64,000 nucleotides of DNA from Castor canadensis (taxonomy: Eukaryota > Chordata > Mammalia > Rodentia > Castoridae). The stretch's first letter is position 1; the number at the start of each line of letters is the position of its first letter. The notes beneath the pieces are model-generated. The model saw nothing but the letters and a program-made list of their open reading frames with translations, ran no database searches and had not been told where the DNA came from. The translations under genes and the position numbers were made by a program. Shown here piece after piece: positions 22,961-34,149 of the stretch. The DNA lies in contig NC_133398.1 of assembly GCF_047511655.1 (NCBI RefSeq), forward strand, positions 110,624,332 to 110,688,331. The letters are read 5' to 3'.

Positions 22961-24019
22961 GACATCCTGGATATGAGAAATGTAGTTCTCTCATTTTGGA
23001 CATTTCATCATGAGTTCTGAAACTTCATTGATTTTATGAGTTTTCTGAATTGCCAATACAGAAATTGAATTTTTAAAATATCCTGGAGAATGTCAAAATG
23101 CAAATATACTATGTTGAGATTTAGACTTGAATATTTTGACCAATAAAGGGACAATTTTTTTTAATTTTCTGTGTTTGTACTAGATTTCAAAGTTTTCTCA
23201 TTTTATAAAAGTTCCACAGCAATGAATGCTATCTGAGACATGATTATTTTGACTATTTTTGAGTGGTTGTGTTATTGTTTTATTGATGTGAGAATGATTA
23301 TTCCCTGAAAATATCATGGTGAATTTTAAATTTTTATCTCATAAATATACTTAATGTTATTTTTGGAGACACTCTCATCCTCCCCACAACAATTACATGA
23401 TTTGTGCAGGGATGAAGCCTGTTAGGAACTGCTCAACATAGTTTTCTCACTTCCATGGTGTCTGGTTTGTTCTGTTTCTAGGACAATCATAGTCTCCTTT
23501 TCAGTCAAGGAGACTTCCCTTTGTTTCTTTTATTATTAATTTATTTACCAGGGTTATCAACTGACTTTCCTTTGAGTGTTTTCATCCTATGCCTTTCAAA
23601 TTTTTCCTTCTTGTTTTCTAGCTACAAACCGAGGGTTAATTTGAGGTATTTGGAGACATTGGAATATGGCCAGTTTGTTTTGTCTGCCACATTGTCTTCT
23701 TTCTTTTCTTTTTAACCAGTGTTATGTCACATAAGAAGTACTAAATTCTCTTATCAGAATTTCCAGAATTTAAGTTTTTTTTACATTTTATCAAAAATTA
23801 TGTTTTCTTACTAGTATAAAGTGTATTGGAAGCTGTTATTCCTGAACTTAATCCCTATCAATTGTGTAAATCTTCACTAAAGTAGCACAGTGAATCTCTG
23901 GCCTTATTGATTATGCTTTTAATTTTGATAACAGAAACTTCCTTAAAATTCCAAATTATTTTACTATCCTTCATATACACAGTAAAGTAGCAGCAGCATA
24001 AAATTGATATAAAATGAGT
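22961..24019. repeat. T-rich degenerate monomer array (copy 1, left part)
   Basis: Pyrimidine-rich plus strand. TTTTGGACATTTCATCATGA near 22997 matches, in reverse complement, the TCATGATGAAAAGTCCAAAA phrase at 54397. The frame open at 23521-23715 is low complexity and not called as a gene. Counterpart at 37031-38110. Confidence 0.55.
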
Positions 24020-25230
24020 AGTTATTTATACATTAATACTGAACATGCTGAGAAGAGACTCAGAAAAGCCTCCCAATCATTATAGCCTACTATAAAATAA
24101 AATACCTAGGAAAAAACCTAACCATGGAGGTCAATGACCTCCACAATAAAAATGCAATAAATTGAAGGAAGAAATTGAAGAAGAAACTAGATGTTAAGAA
24201 TATTCCAATGTTCATGGATCATCACCTATAATATTGTGAGAATGGCTGCACTACCAAAGGAAACGTACAGTTTGATTCCAAACCACGTCAAACATCCTAT
24301 GTCTTTCTTCACACAAATAGAGAAAAAAACATTCAAATTATATGGAAGCACAAAATACTAAGAATACACAAATCTGTCTTAGCAAAAAGAGCAAAGCTAA
24401 AATTGGCACAATTCTTGATTTCTCATTACACTATGGAGCCAGAATAACAAATAATGCCTGGTTTTAGCAATACTGAAAGAAGAGTTTTTACGAAAAGTTG
24501 TCCACAATACTGGATATTAAGATACAAAAAAAAACCTGGACAACTATATCATATATATATAAATTAATCAAAATGGATCAAAACTGATGTTGAATAACTG
24601 AATTCATACACTCTTGTAAGAAAGCCCTGATAAATTGTCATTATTTACAATTTTCAGTGATTACTTAAATATGAAGCCAAAAGCATGGAAATGCATGAAA
24701 ACTGGATATTTTGACTTCATTAACACTAAATATACTTCATTTCATAATAATATCAAGAGAGAAAGTAGCAAAACAGCCAAAAAGCAACAGAGCGCTCACA
24801 TATATTATAGCGGTTTAATACACCTAGATATTCAAAGCATGTCCAATTAAAAAATAAGACAAGGAGTGAGTAGATATTATCCCTAAAGAAAATATTAGTA
24901 TCACAATAGCTCATAAAAATTAAAAAAAAACATTGACAATCGGGGAAATATAATTCTTAAACACATTGAGATAACACATTTTGGTATTTAAAATATCTAT
25001 CACACCCCCAAATTAACAAGGGTCATAGGAATGTGGATCAAATATATGTGTACAAAGTTTATGGAAATGTAAATGATGAGGCTGGTAGGGAAGCATTTTA
25101 GTAGTCATCAAAATGTTACAAAAGTAATTAGGTTATGACCCAGAAATACTCAAAGAATCTAAGAAAATACCTGTACATCAATGGTTACAATGTTCAACTA
25201 AATGCAACTGACTTCTGAAATGGGAATGCA
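24020..25230 (+). mobile_element. Old L1 ORF2 C-terminal fragment
   Basis: ORF2 text of an older L1: TAAAATACCTAGGAAAAAAC, GTTCATGGATCATC, CACTACCAAAGGAAAC, AGCACAAAATACTAAG, GTCAAAACAGCCAAAAAG-type words in the family order, ending near a CAATGGTTACAATGTTCAAC phrase. Many stops and frameshifts. Repeated at 38115-39345. Confidence 0.85.
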
Positions 25231-25233
25231 CTT

Positions 25234-25560
25234 TTATTGACATTCTACTGAAGCCAAAGAAGCAGTATAACCTCCCTTCAATACCACTGTCTTCTGGCAT
25301 TTTGTGCTATGCTCTGTGTTCAGTTCTCTGTAGAAGTATTTTTTCTGAACCAGAGATGAACCATACTCCTTGAGGTGACCCACATCTGCTTGAATGTGCT
25401 CACACTGGTCAGGACAGATGAAGAGAAACATCTATCCAAAGAAGCAATCATCTTGACTGGGGGTTCCTATGAAAACCAATGTTTCCAGTTCCTGGTTAAC
25501 TTTTATTGCTCTTCAAAATTATTCATTTTTAAATGCAAGTGTAATATCTAAATGTATTTT
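25234..25560. other. Less AT-rich insert of unknown origin
   Basis: This 300-bp patch is more balanced in composition than its surroundings and is kept in copy 2 (39345-39650). A minus-strand frame in copy 1 spans 25234-25431 (65 codons) and a different plus-strand frame is open in copy 2 (39496-39738). Since different strands are open in the two copies, neither looks constrained. I recognise no protein family. It may be a retrocopy or transposon fragment. Confidence 0.35.
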
Positions 25561-28500
25561 TATTTTATCTTGCAGTTTATATCCATCACTTGTGAAAGTC
25601 TATACTACCCTGGTCTAGGCCCTTCCTGAAATGATTTTATCTTGTACATTATTTATTACTCAACCCTCTTCTAACTCTAATTTAATTTTCTAGGTATGCT
25701 TTTTCTTTTATAAATTTATATCCATCCCTTAATTTTTATATCTCTGACAAGCCCCTTATTGGTTTGGAAACATATGCCATCCTGGCTGCCTTTGGCATTG
25801 TGAGGTCAGAAACTGTCACAATTCTGTTGTCAGGTCAAACTTCATGCAGAAACATTAAGATTAAGCCAATGTATCTTATAATTCAGCCTTTCCAGGTAAT
25901 ATGTTTCTTAACTTTTTCTGCATTGATTTTGCAAAGACATTTTTCTGTGACCTTCACTAATTCCAATAGACAATATCCAGAAATTATAATTTTTAAAACA
26001 TTTTTGTGATGTAGTGAGATGGCTATTTAATTTATATTTTTTGAATTATTTCCTTTATTGTTCATTTCAATTTTAATACTCTATTTTCAGAAGTTATTCA
26101 TGTATACAAGACATTCTATTATTCTTTCCAAATTATTCATTGTTTATTTCTGTGTTCCCAATATATTTTTCATTATATAAATATATTTCCCCATATATTT
26201 TATTGTGCATATCTATATACATATATATGTAAATATCTCCAATTCCATATCTCTAATATGTGTAAATTTTTATTACCTTTTCTCAGCTAATCTGGCCTGT
26301 GAAATATGTATCCATCTTTGCAGTTAACATTGTGGCTGTCAACTTTATCAAAATTCTGCATGTTCCTGTTAATCCTCATGATGACAATGTTGAATAGGCA
26401 GGTTTTGTAATTCTATAAATTCTAGGTAAGATAGTGTCCATTTTCTGGATATTTATGTAATTTATGTTAATTTAGTAGATATAGATTAAGAGGTTATAAA
26501 GGGATTGGCATCTTTCTTTTATAATCATTCTGATATTTACTGGAATATTTGTTTATTGTCTTCTGGTATTCTTCCTTGTTTTGTTAAATCAAATTTTACT
26601 TATTTAAGAGCAGTTTGTCATAAGTATGTGTCACCCTGAAAATGATCCTTCCAAATTAGTTTTAGTCTTTTTTATCACAGTATATTTTATATCCAGATAT
26701 GAGTATGCATAACTTTATGATTTATATTAATGATTAACATCCTAGTCTGGGCTCATTGTGGAAATTGGCTATCTTGGGTGTCTGTCTCCTTGTGATGTAT
26801 GAATATCCCTTAAATTTTTAAGATTTTACTCAGTTTTATGTGTAAGTTTCATTGACAGATTAGTCTTATTTTCACCTTTACCTTACTTTTTTCCATGTTT
26901 CATGATTTTTTTAGAATTTACCTTATTCACAACTTGGAAATTCCAATAGATAGTTTCCCAATAGTATTATTGGTTTCTACATGAATATTTTTGTCTTTCA
27001 TGTTAGGTTCAATATTTCTCTTTGTCACTTTAACCTAGTTGGTATCAATTTTAAAAAGTTGTCATGGTGTAACCAGAAAATTTCTGAGTTCTCTTTTGTC
27101 CTGCTTACCTAACAGGTACACATTTCTTAAGAGCCAGCCAAAACAACTTAAACAGTTTTTCCCCAAATACTTGTTGGTTTCCTTTTCAAAATTTCTGTGG
27201 AATTTTGTGATTATCCTGCATTTTTGAAAAATTAATTAGCATATATCTGTATTTACATACATTTATTCATGATTATTCTGTCAAATGGAGGGTGATTTTT
27301 AAATTTTTGTTTTCTCATAGTTTTTTCAAATTTTTTGATTTTCTTGTATTATTTATTAACATATATGATTAGATTATTTTCTTTCTTTCTAAAAATGCAA
27401 TCATGAAGTTTTCCCTTTTATCTCATATATACATTTATGAAAATTTATGTGTCACATATATGAACATATATTTTAATTGTATGTATTTATTTTTTAATTT
27501 CATTTTTGATATCTACGTATTTTTCCTTAATATTGGAGTGTTATGTGGGAAGTTTCAAATTTATATGTCCTTTTATTAAAATCCTTACCTAGCTAAATTT
27601 ATCATTTCTGTTGTAGGCAATCTGTGAGCATTTTGAAATTCTTTCTCATTGTGACATCATAAAATTTCTCATAGTTCAAAGTTCTTTTGGGAATGTTCGT
27701 ATACACATTCTTTAACAGCCAAGAAAAACCACTTCAACAACTTGCCATTTCAATGTAATATATTCTTCATCACTCATTTTATATTTCTATGGCATTCAGA
27801 CTTAATTTGGGACAATTAAAATATATGTGGCACACATACATTTTGATATACTTTTCAGTCATGTTTATGCTTATTTGTGGATGGTAATTTCAACATGCAT
27901 CTTCTTAAAGATTACCTGTATTGGCAATCTATCTTTAATGATTATTACCTCACCACTCTCATACATATTTCTCCATGCAAATTGTTAATTATTTTACAAA
28001 TTTTATAACAATATCTGAAAGCATTTTTTTTCATTTTGCCTGTAATTTTCTATCACAGCTTAGGTGAAAATTGAGGTTATGTCAAAGCCTGCAAAATGTC
28101 CTCTACTTTAGAGATTTCCTCATGAGTTCCCCAATTTTCTGAAATATTACTATTTCTTGGAAATTTTCATATTAGCAAGTATGGTATGACTGCTGAAACT
28201 TTCCTGTCTCTATTTATGTTTTGCTATAAAATGTTGATTGGATTTTAATTACCTCATTTTCTTGTGGATAAATGAGTATATTATACCTAGTCATGACATA
28301 TTTCTTAATAATCATTCATATATGTGACACTGATGTTTTTGTTTATGCATTCTAACATGTATCACTTCTTTTCAAAAATCTAGTCCATATAGTCAATTTT
28401 ACCCAGTTCCTGATAATTACTTTCTTACTGTTATGTCTTCTTTGAAATGAGTCATTCTTACTATTGTCATGTTATATCAAATTCTCTGGATATGTCTTGA

Positions 28501-28590
28501 GTGTTCATTACCAATATTTTTCTATGAATTTCTATTTTATTAACTTATTTCATATCAACATATATTCTTTATTATTAGTGTGAAAGTCCA
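25561..28590. repeat. T-rich degenerate tandem monomers, about 0.5 kb (copy 1)
   Basis: A pair of phrases recurs: a GG..(C/T)TAGGCCC-like phrase and, about 60-70 bp later, an AGAAACT.TCA.AATTCTGTT-like phrase followed by an A-rich phrase (AGCCAA.AA). Examples of the second phrase lie near 25810, 26335, 27070 and 27655. The unit near 25745-25860 aligns well with that at 58025-58140 (shared TTCTGTTGT.AGG and ACTTCATGCAG). Monomer identity is low, so this is an old array. Counterpart at 39651-42655. Confidence 0.6.
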
Positions 28591-28599
28591 TAAAAAGCA

Positions 28600-29050
28600 A
28601 AATGCAGTTTTATTTCTTAAGGTATTCTTAAAAGAGTAAAATATCCTTTTAAATGTTAATGGTTAAGAAAGTAAAACTATTTAATAACAATTTCCTTTTC
28701 CTACAAATTCCACTAATTGTTCATGTTACTTTATGCTTGAAAGTTTACATAATACTGTAACTTTTGATTTTATGAGAGTACCGATGAGCTCTGTTAATAA
28801 AAATTGACCTCTTTATTTCTGGCAGATTAATGGCAATCTTTTATATTTTTCTAGTAGTGGTAAGGTATGGAGATGTCTTATTATCTAATGGTTATTTATT
28901 ATGAACTCTATTTGGAAGAGAGGCTTTTTTTAAATCTAAAAGGCCCATATAAATAAACTACATGCCAATGTCTGTTCATTTCAGTTCATTTGAAGAGACT
29001 AGTGTATTCAGAATTCTAAGTTTCTATTAAGGAAAGGGTAACAGTTTGTT
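28600..29050 (+). repeat. Conserved block (also at 42660-43110 and 62690-63107)
   Basis: Three copies in the window share TTCCACTAATTGTTCATGTTA-like text, a TTTATTTCTGGCAG-like phrase, GATGTCTTATT, ATTTGGAAGAGAGGC, ATATAAATA and TGTTC.TTTCA in fixed order. The two copies inside the large duplication are close to each other, and the third is more diverged. The pyrimidine-then-AG phrase before 28827 looks like a splice acceptor, but no open exon follows. No function is assigned. Confidence 0.7.
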
Positions 29051-29577
29051 TTTAGCTTGTCAATTCTTATGAAGGCAAATTAGGACTTTTATGAAATTGG
29101 CAACTTAATTCAGTTTGGAAAGTTTTAACTTAAGTTTGTCCTTTTGGAAGTTAACCACTAGACTATATGTAAAGGTAAACTACTGGAAGTTTATATTGTC
29201 TGGAGTCCAGGATAAATTTAAAATGCTGTGGGAACATTAAAAGTGAAAAAGTACATATTGTACATATCAAACATTGAGTGACTACTATATGTTCAGTGTA
29301 TTAAATATGGATAAGATAAATTACTGGATTATTTTCAAGTGGCTGCTTAATACAGTGGTTATACACATCACCTGGAAAGTATAGAATTTCGAGGATACTT
29401 CAGTTACTACAAAGGTAGAGACAATCAAGGTGGCCACAGTTTCTTATGCCCATATGACCAGTACTTCTAAGGTTTATACAAAGGTAATTATAAAACTACA
29501 AGAAAACTCCATCTCAAAATATTTCACTACAGGAAATATGTTAATATAAAACACAGAAGAAAATAATTTTCAATATT
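29051..29577. other. Unclassified spacer within duplication copy 1
   Basis: About 530 bp with no recognised element, present with small changes in copy 2 (43111-43631). Confidence 0.4.
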
Positions 29578-29885
29578 CTTGCAGTTAAACTCATGACCTT
29601 ATACTTCCTAAGTAGGTGCCCTTGAGTCACCCTTCTAGCCACTTTTGCTGATTATGTTGGATATCACATTTTGCTTGTATGTCCAGGCGGGCCTGGACAA
29701 TGATATTATTTATGCTTACCAGTGTTGCTGTGATGACATGTCCACACCACCACACCCAGCCAGTGGTTGTGATGGTATCTTCAACACATTTTGCCTATAC
29801 TTATCTGTAACCATGATCCTCCTAATCTGTAACCTGCTTTCTTGAATAACAAGAATTATAAATTTAAGAAACTGAACCTATCTCT
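29578..29885 (-). mobile_element. Composite B1-ID SINE, dimer-like (copy 1)
   Basis: In reverse complement: an ID-like head at the left (AACTCATGACCTTATACTTC, AAGTAGGTGCC), then a B1-like unit (GGCGGGCCTGGACAATGA, CACCACCACACCCAGCC-type run at about 29745), then a second B1-like end (ATGATCCTCCTAATCTG, TTGAATAACAAGAATTATAA). The peptide readable at 29645-29845 is only a translation of the SINE. Shared with 43632-43958. Confidence 0.75.
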
Positions 29886-31087
29886 GAAAATTATATTATT
29901 AAATTAAAAAAAGATAACTTTAAGTCTATGTAAGATTAAATTTAAAAACAGACCATTTAATTTTTAAGGAAAAAAGAAAACAGTGAAATCATAGAAATTA
30001 ATCAATACCACAACTTATGCAATTAAATTATGAAATAAAAATGTCACAAATTACCTAGACTAAAATTTAACTTACAGGACAAAGGCTAAATTTAACACCA
30101 GAACCAGTCTAGGAAACAAAAAATTCCCTAAAAGTGTTCCTAACCCTACTTAACTAAGCTTGCTTTCAACTCTGTGTATATAAATTGACAGAAAAATATA
30201 ACATATATATGAAAGTTTAGATCTCAGTAGGATTCCAAACAAGGTGGGACACATTTCCACATACCAGGGTGTGGCAGGATGGTGATATAAAGCATTTTCA
30301 TGTAGGTAGATGAATTTATCAAAAAAGTAACTACAATATTGCAGTATGAAATTCTATGATATGAAACTAGTAAGAAATTAACTTGAAAGAAAACTAAATG
30401 ATAATAAAACATATTAACATTAACAGGGCAAATTAAACCATTACCAGTAAATTCTTCAAATGAAGGAAGGAATTTAAAATTTTATAACAAAACATTCTTT
30501 GTCATATGTGTGCATATTTATTAATAAAGGAAACTATTACTTACATATAATATATTCACATTTTCACATTCAAAGAATCTGGGTAAAATCCAATCAGCAT
30601 CTCCAAAAACAAAAACTAAATGAATAGGAGTAATGATGACATAATCTGGCTTGTAATCACAGTACAGAGGAAGGTGCAGATTAGATTTTGAAGATACCAG
30701 TGTACATAAAGGAGAATCTCAAGAGAAGTAAAGTATGTGATCCAAGCCTCATTATGTACATAACCTGCCATGTTAAATTTTACCCCAAGTGCTGATTTAA
30801 ATGTAAAAATAAATTCTAAGTAGAATTTATTCTATTCAGATATTGTTTTACATTATTATATGAAAAAAGAGGGAAAATCATTAATTTGGGTGGACTACGT
30901 ATAAAAGTGGTGAAAATATTCTTTACAAATTGATTCTAAATCACCCCAAATACCAGACAACCAAGTTTAATAATAACCCCATGGAAAAGAATAATCATAA
31001 AAGGTCGAATATATCTAAACATGATATATGCTCTTGACATAGTCAATGCAAAGGATGTAGAAAAGGAATAAAAAGTGTAATTAAACA
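29886..31087. repeat. A-rich block, probable inverted monomers (copy 1)
   Basis: A-rich plus strand. GGACACATTTCCACATACC near 30248 resembles GTCCACATTTCCACGTG at 54424. CCCAAGTGCTGAT near 30785 recurs at 51790, and AATCATTAATTTGG near 30876 recurs at 53665. These ties link it with the A-rich 50.8-54.65 kb array. Counterpart at 43959-45149. No coding potential. Confidence 0.6.
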
Positions 31088-33189
31088 TAGAGTGTTTTCA
31101 TGTTATTTTCGTTCATATACAATATGCTTTGATCATATTCACCCCATAGCAAATCTTCCTTTTCATCTCCCAACTGTCCTCACATAAACCATTTACTGTT
31201 TTGCCATATTATTATTATTATCATTAATATTAATTATTATCATGCTAGGTCTAGATTCTACTTACAAATAAAAATGCAATAATTGTCTTTTTGAACATTT
31301 GGTATCTTGACCAATACATGATTTGCAATTCCATACATATGCAAAAATTTTTCTATACATTCATTGTTTTTTGTTAAATCTAGATGCATTGAATACTTTG
31401 GTTATTGTGACTGGTGTTACTATTAATATGAATGTGGTGGTAACTGTATTGAATGTTGATTTTCACTACTGCATATACATATGTAAGTTTGATGTAACAG
31501 GGTCACATGGTTTGACTTTTACTTTTGTTGAGGAAACTCTGTAAAGAGTACTTTACAGAAAAAGAAAGTGGCTGCATTAAATTCCATTCCTAACACTGCT
31601 TAAGAATTCTTTATTGCCCTTCTCCCTTGCCATCATTAGTTGTTCTACGTTTGCTTAATAGCCATTCTGACTGTGATAAGATGGAATTTCAGTGACGTTT
31701 TCATTTTCATTTTCTCAATGACTAAGCATATTGAACACCTGCAGGGATATGTTCACCATCTGTGCTTCTCCTTTTCAGAATAGTCTGTTCAATACATTTG
31801 TTCATTTATTAATGGGATTATTTGCTCTTTTTCATTTTATGAACTCTCTATATTATGTGTATTAATCCTTTGATGAAATTTTGTAAAGGTTTTCCCTCAT
31901 TCTCTGTTTGTTTTTTTCCTTCTGGTCACACTTTTACTTGATATGTAAATGCATTTTTATTGGATGCACTGCCATTTTTGAAATTCCTCAGTCTGTTGGA
32001 CTTGTACTCAGAAAGTTGTTTTCTTTGTCAGTCAATTGAAGTATTTTCCCTATGCTATCTTAATGTAGTTTCAAAATGTTAGGCCTTACATTAAAATTTT
32101 TGACCCACTTTGAATTGCTGTTTTACAGATTGTGAGAGATAGGGTTCTCGTTTTAGTCTTCTATATGTGATATTTAATTTTCCCAGCACCATTTTTTGAA
32201 GAGTCTGTCTTTGCTCTGAATATGTTTTTGGAACCTTTGTTCCAAAACAAAAGTTCATATCAGATGACTGTAACAGTTTGGGTTCATTTCTGAGTCTTCA
32301 ATTCCGTTTGCCTACATGTTTATTTTTGTTCCAGTATCTTGTTATCTTTGTTAAGATCCCATATAAATTTTAGTACTTGTTTTTCTATATCTGTGAAAAT
32401 GACATTGGAGGAATTGAGCATGACAAGAAAAGAAAAAAAGAATACAAAATGACAGTAAAAATGTAATGAAAATCTCAATGAACAATTAGATTGCCTTTGG
32501 TAGTTTAGTCAGTATCAAAATATTAATTCTAAACATGCATGAACACTGGAAGATTTTAAAAACTCTGTCTTCCTCAGTTTTTTCTTCAATATTTTATAGA
32601 TTTCACTTCATTACTTAAATTTATTTTTACTTAATTTTTTGGCTGTACTGGTGTTTGATCATAGAGCTTCACACTTGGTAGGCAAGTTCTCTAGGAATTG
32701 AACCAAAACTTTTCCCTTGACTTGAAAATGTTCAGTTACTATCTTAGCACTTTTCTAAAAACGCTTTTAGATCTAAAATTATTGGGGGATTTTTTCAGTA
32801 CTTGTGAGAAAAAGATCATCTCAAACAGTGACAATTTGACTTCATACTTTCCTGTCTGTATTCTTTTATTTATTTATAGAGCCTTGTTGCTCAAGTATAG
32901 GATTTCAAGCATTATGCTGAATAATATTGGGGTGAGCATACACCCTTGTGTTTTTCATGACTTTAGAGGAAATGAATTCAGATTTTTTTCCATTTAGACC
33001 AATTTTTTATTTACTCTTGTTATAATTAGTCTTCAATGTACTGAGGTATATTCCTTTACTTCCAAGTTTCCTCTGGGACATTATGATGAAGGGATGTTGG
33101 AATATTTCAGACCTTTTCTTCTGCATCCATTAAGAAAATCATTTGATATTTGTCTTTCATTGTGTTTATGTGCTGTATTATATTTATTG
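31088..33189 (-). mobile_element. L1 antisense, cut at the duplication junction (copy 1)
   Basis: Begins with an antisense 3' UTR (GATCATATTCACCCCATAGC) and a TTA-rich microsatellite at about 31207-31245. It then runs back through ORF2: the GATAGCCATTCTGACTGTG-type block near 31660, CAGCACCATTTTTTGAAGAG near 32185, and TAGGATTTCAAGCATTATGC near 32896. At about 33189 it stops in mid ORF2 where the inverted segment starts, whereas the copy-2 element continues. An ID-like SINE lies inside. Confidence 0.85.
32635..32705 (-). mobile_element. ID-like SINE inside antisense L1 (copy 1)
   Basis: TTTTTTGGCTGTACTGGTG, then ACACTTGGTAGGCAAG and CTCTAGGAATTGA, is a reverse-complement ID-like head. The same insertion is at 46691-46764, so it predates the large duplication. 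Confidence 0.7.
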
Positions 33190-34149
33190 ATATGTAGATA
33201 GCAAAAATGAAATTAAAAATTACATACATGCTATTAAAATATATGCTCATATATGTGACATAAATATGCATAAATGTATATGAGATAAAAGAGAAGATTT
33301 CATAATTGCATTTTTAGGAAGAAAGAAAATAATCTAATCATATAAGTTAATAAATACTACAACAAAATCACAAAAATTTGGGAAAACTATGACTAAACAC
33401 AAATTTAAAAATCACCCACCACATGACAGAATAATCATGAATAAATGTATGTAAATACAGATATGTGCCACTTAATATTTCAAAAGTGCAGGATAATCAC
33501 AAAATTCCACAGAAATTTTGAAATGGAAACCAAAAATTATTTGGGGAAAAACTATTGAAGTTGTTTTTGTTGGCTCTTAAGCACTGTGTACTTGATAGGT
33601 AAACAGGACAAAAGAGAACTCAGAAATTTTCTGTTATCACAATGACAACTTTTTAAAATTGATAGCAACTAGGTTAAAGTGACAAAGAGAAATATTGAAC
33701 CTAACATAAAAGACAAAAATATTCAAGTAGAAAGCAATAATACTACTTGGAAATAATCTATGGGAATTTCCAAGTTGTGAATAAGGTAAATCTAAAAAAA
33801 TCATGAAACATGGAAAAAAGTAAGGTAAAGGTGAAAATAAGCCTAATCTGTCAGTGAAACTTACACACATGAAACTGAGTAAAAGCTTAACAATTTAAAG
33901 GATATTCATACATCACAAGGTGAAAGACACCCAAGATAGCCATTTACCACAATGAGCCCAGACTAGGATATTAATCATTAATACAAATCATAAAGTTATG
34001 CATACTCATATCTGGATATAAAATATACTGTGATAAAAAAGACTAAAACTAATTTGGAAGGATCATTTTTAGGGTGACACATACTTATGACAAACTGCTG
34101 TTAAATAATTAAAGTTTGATTTAACAAAGCAAGGAAGAACACCAGAAGA
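33190..34149 (-). repeat. Inverted third copy of 26556-27518
   Basis: Read in reverse complement, the whole 960 bp matches 26556-27518 and its copy-2 equivalent (about 40680-41592). Plus-strand landmarks include GGCTCTTAAGCACTGTGTAC at 33572, GGTTAAAGTGACAAAGAGAA at 33673, CACCTTTACCTTA-type text as its complement near 33820, and GAAGAACACCAGAAGAC at 34133. It carries the roughly 31-bp segment that copy 2 has lost (around 41080). It nevertheless shares with copy 2 the CAGTGCTTAAG variant, where copy 1 has CATTTCTTAAG. Both ends abut truncated L1 sequence. Confidence 0.92.

Larger units (their letters stand above)
20046..33189 (+). repeat. Segmental duplication, copy 1 (about 13.1 kb)
   Basis: Aligns in direct orientation with 34150-47240. 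The same series of insertions occurs in both: L1(+), L1(-) 3' piece, T-rich array, L1(+), T-rich array, conserved block, composite SINE, A-rich block, and L1(-) containing an ID-like SINE. A 95-base stretch, 32896-32990, is identical to 46956-47050. Most of the rest shows scattered substitutions and short indels. The right end breaks inside the antisense L1, at the inverted segment. Confidence 0.93.

Noticed and set aside
29645..29845. 66-codon frame with several cysteines (and its counterpart at 43688-43876), which looked like a small cysteine-rich peptide conserved in two copies
   Set aside because: Both lie entirely within the composite B1-ID SINE. The CCACCACACCCAGCC run and the flanking words are SINE sequence. 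Conservation reflects the segmental duplication.
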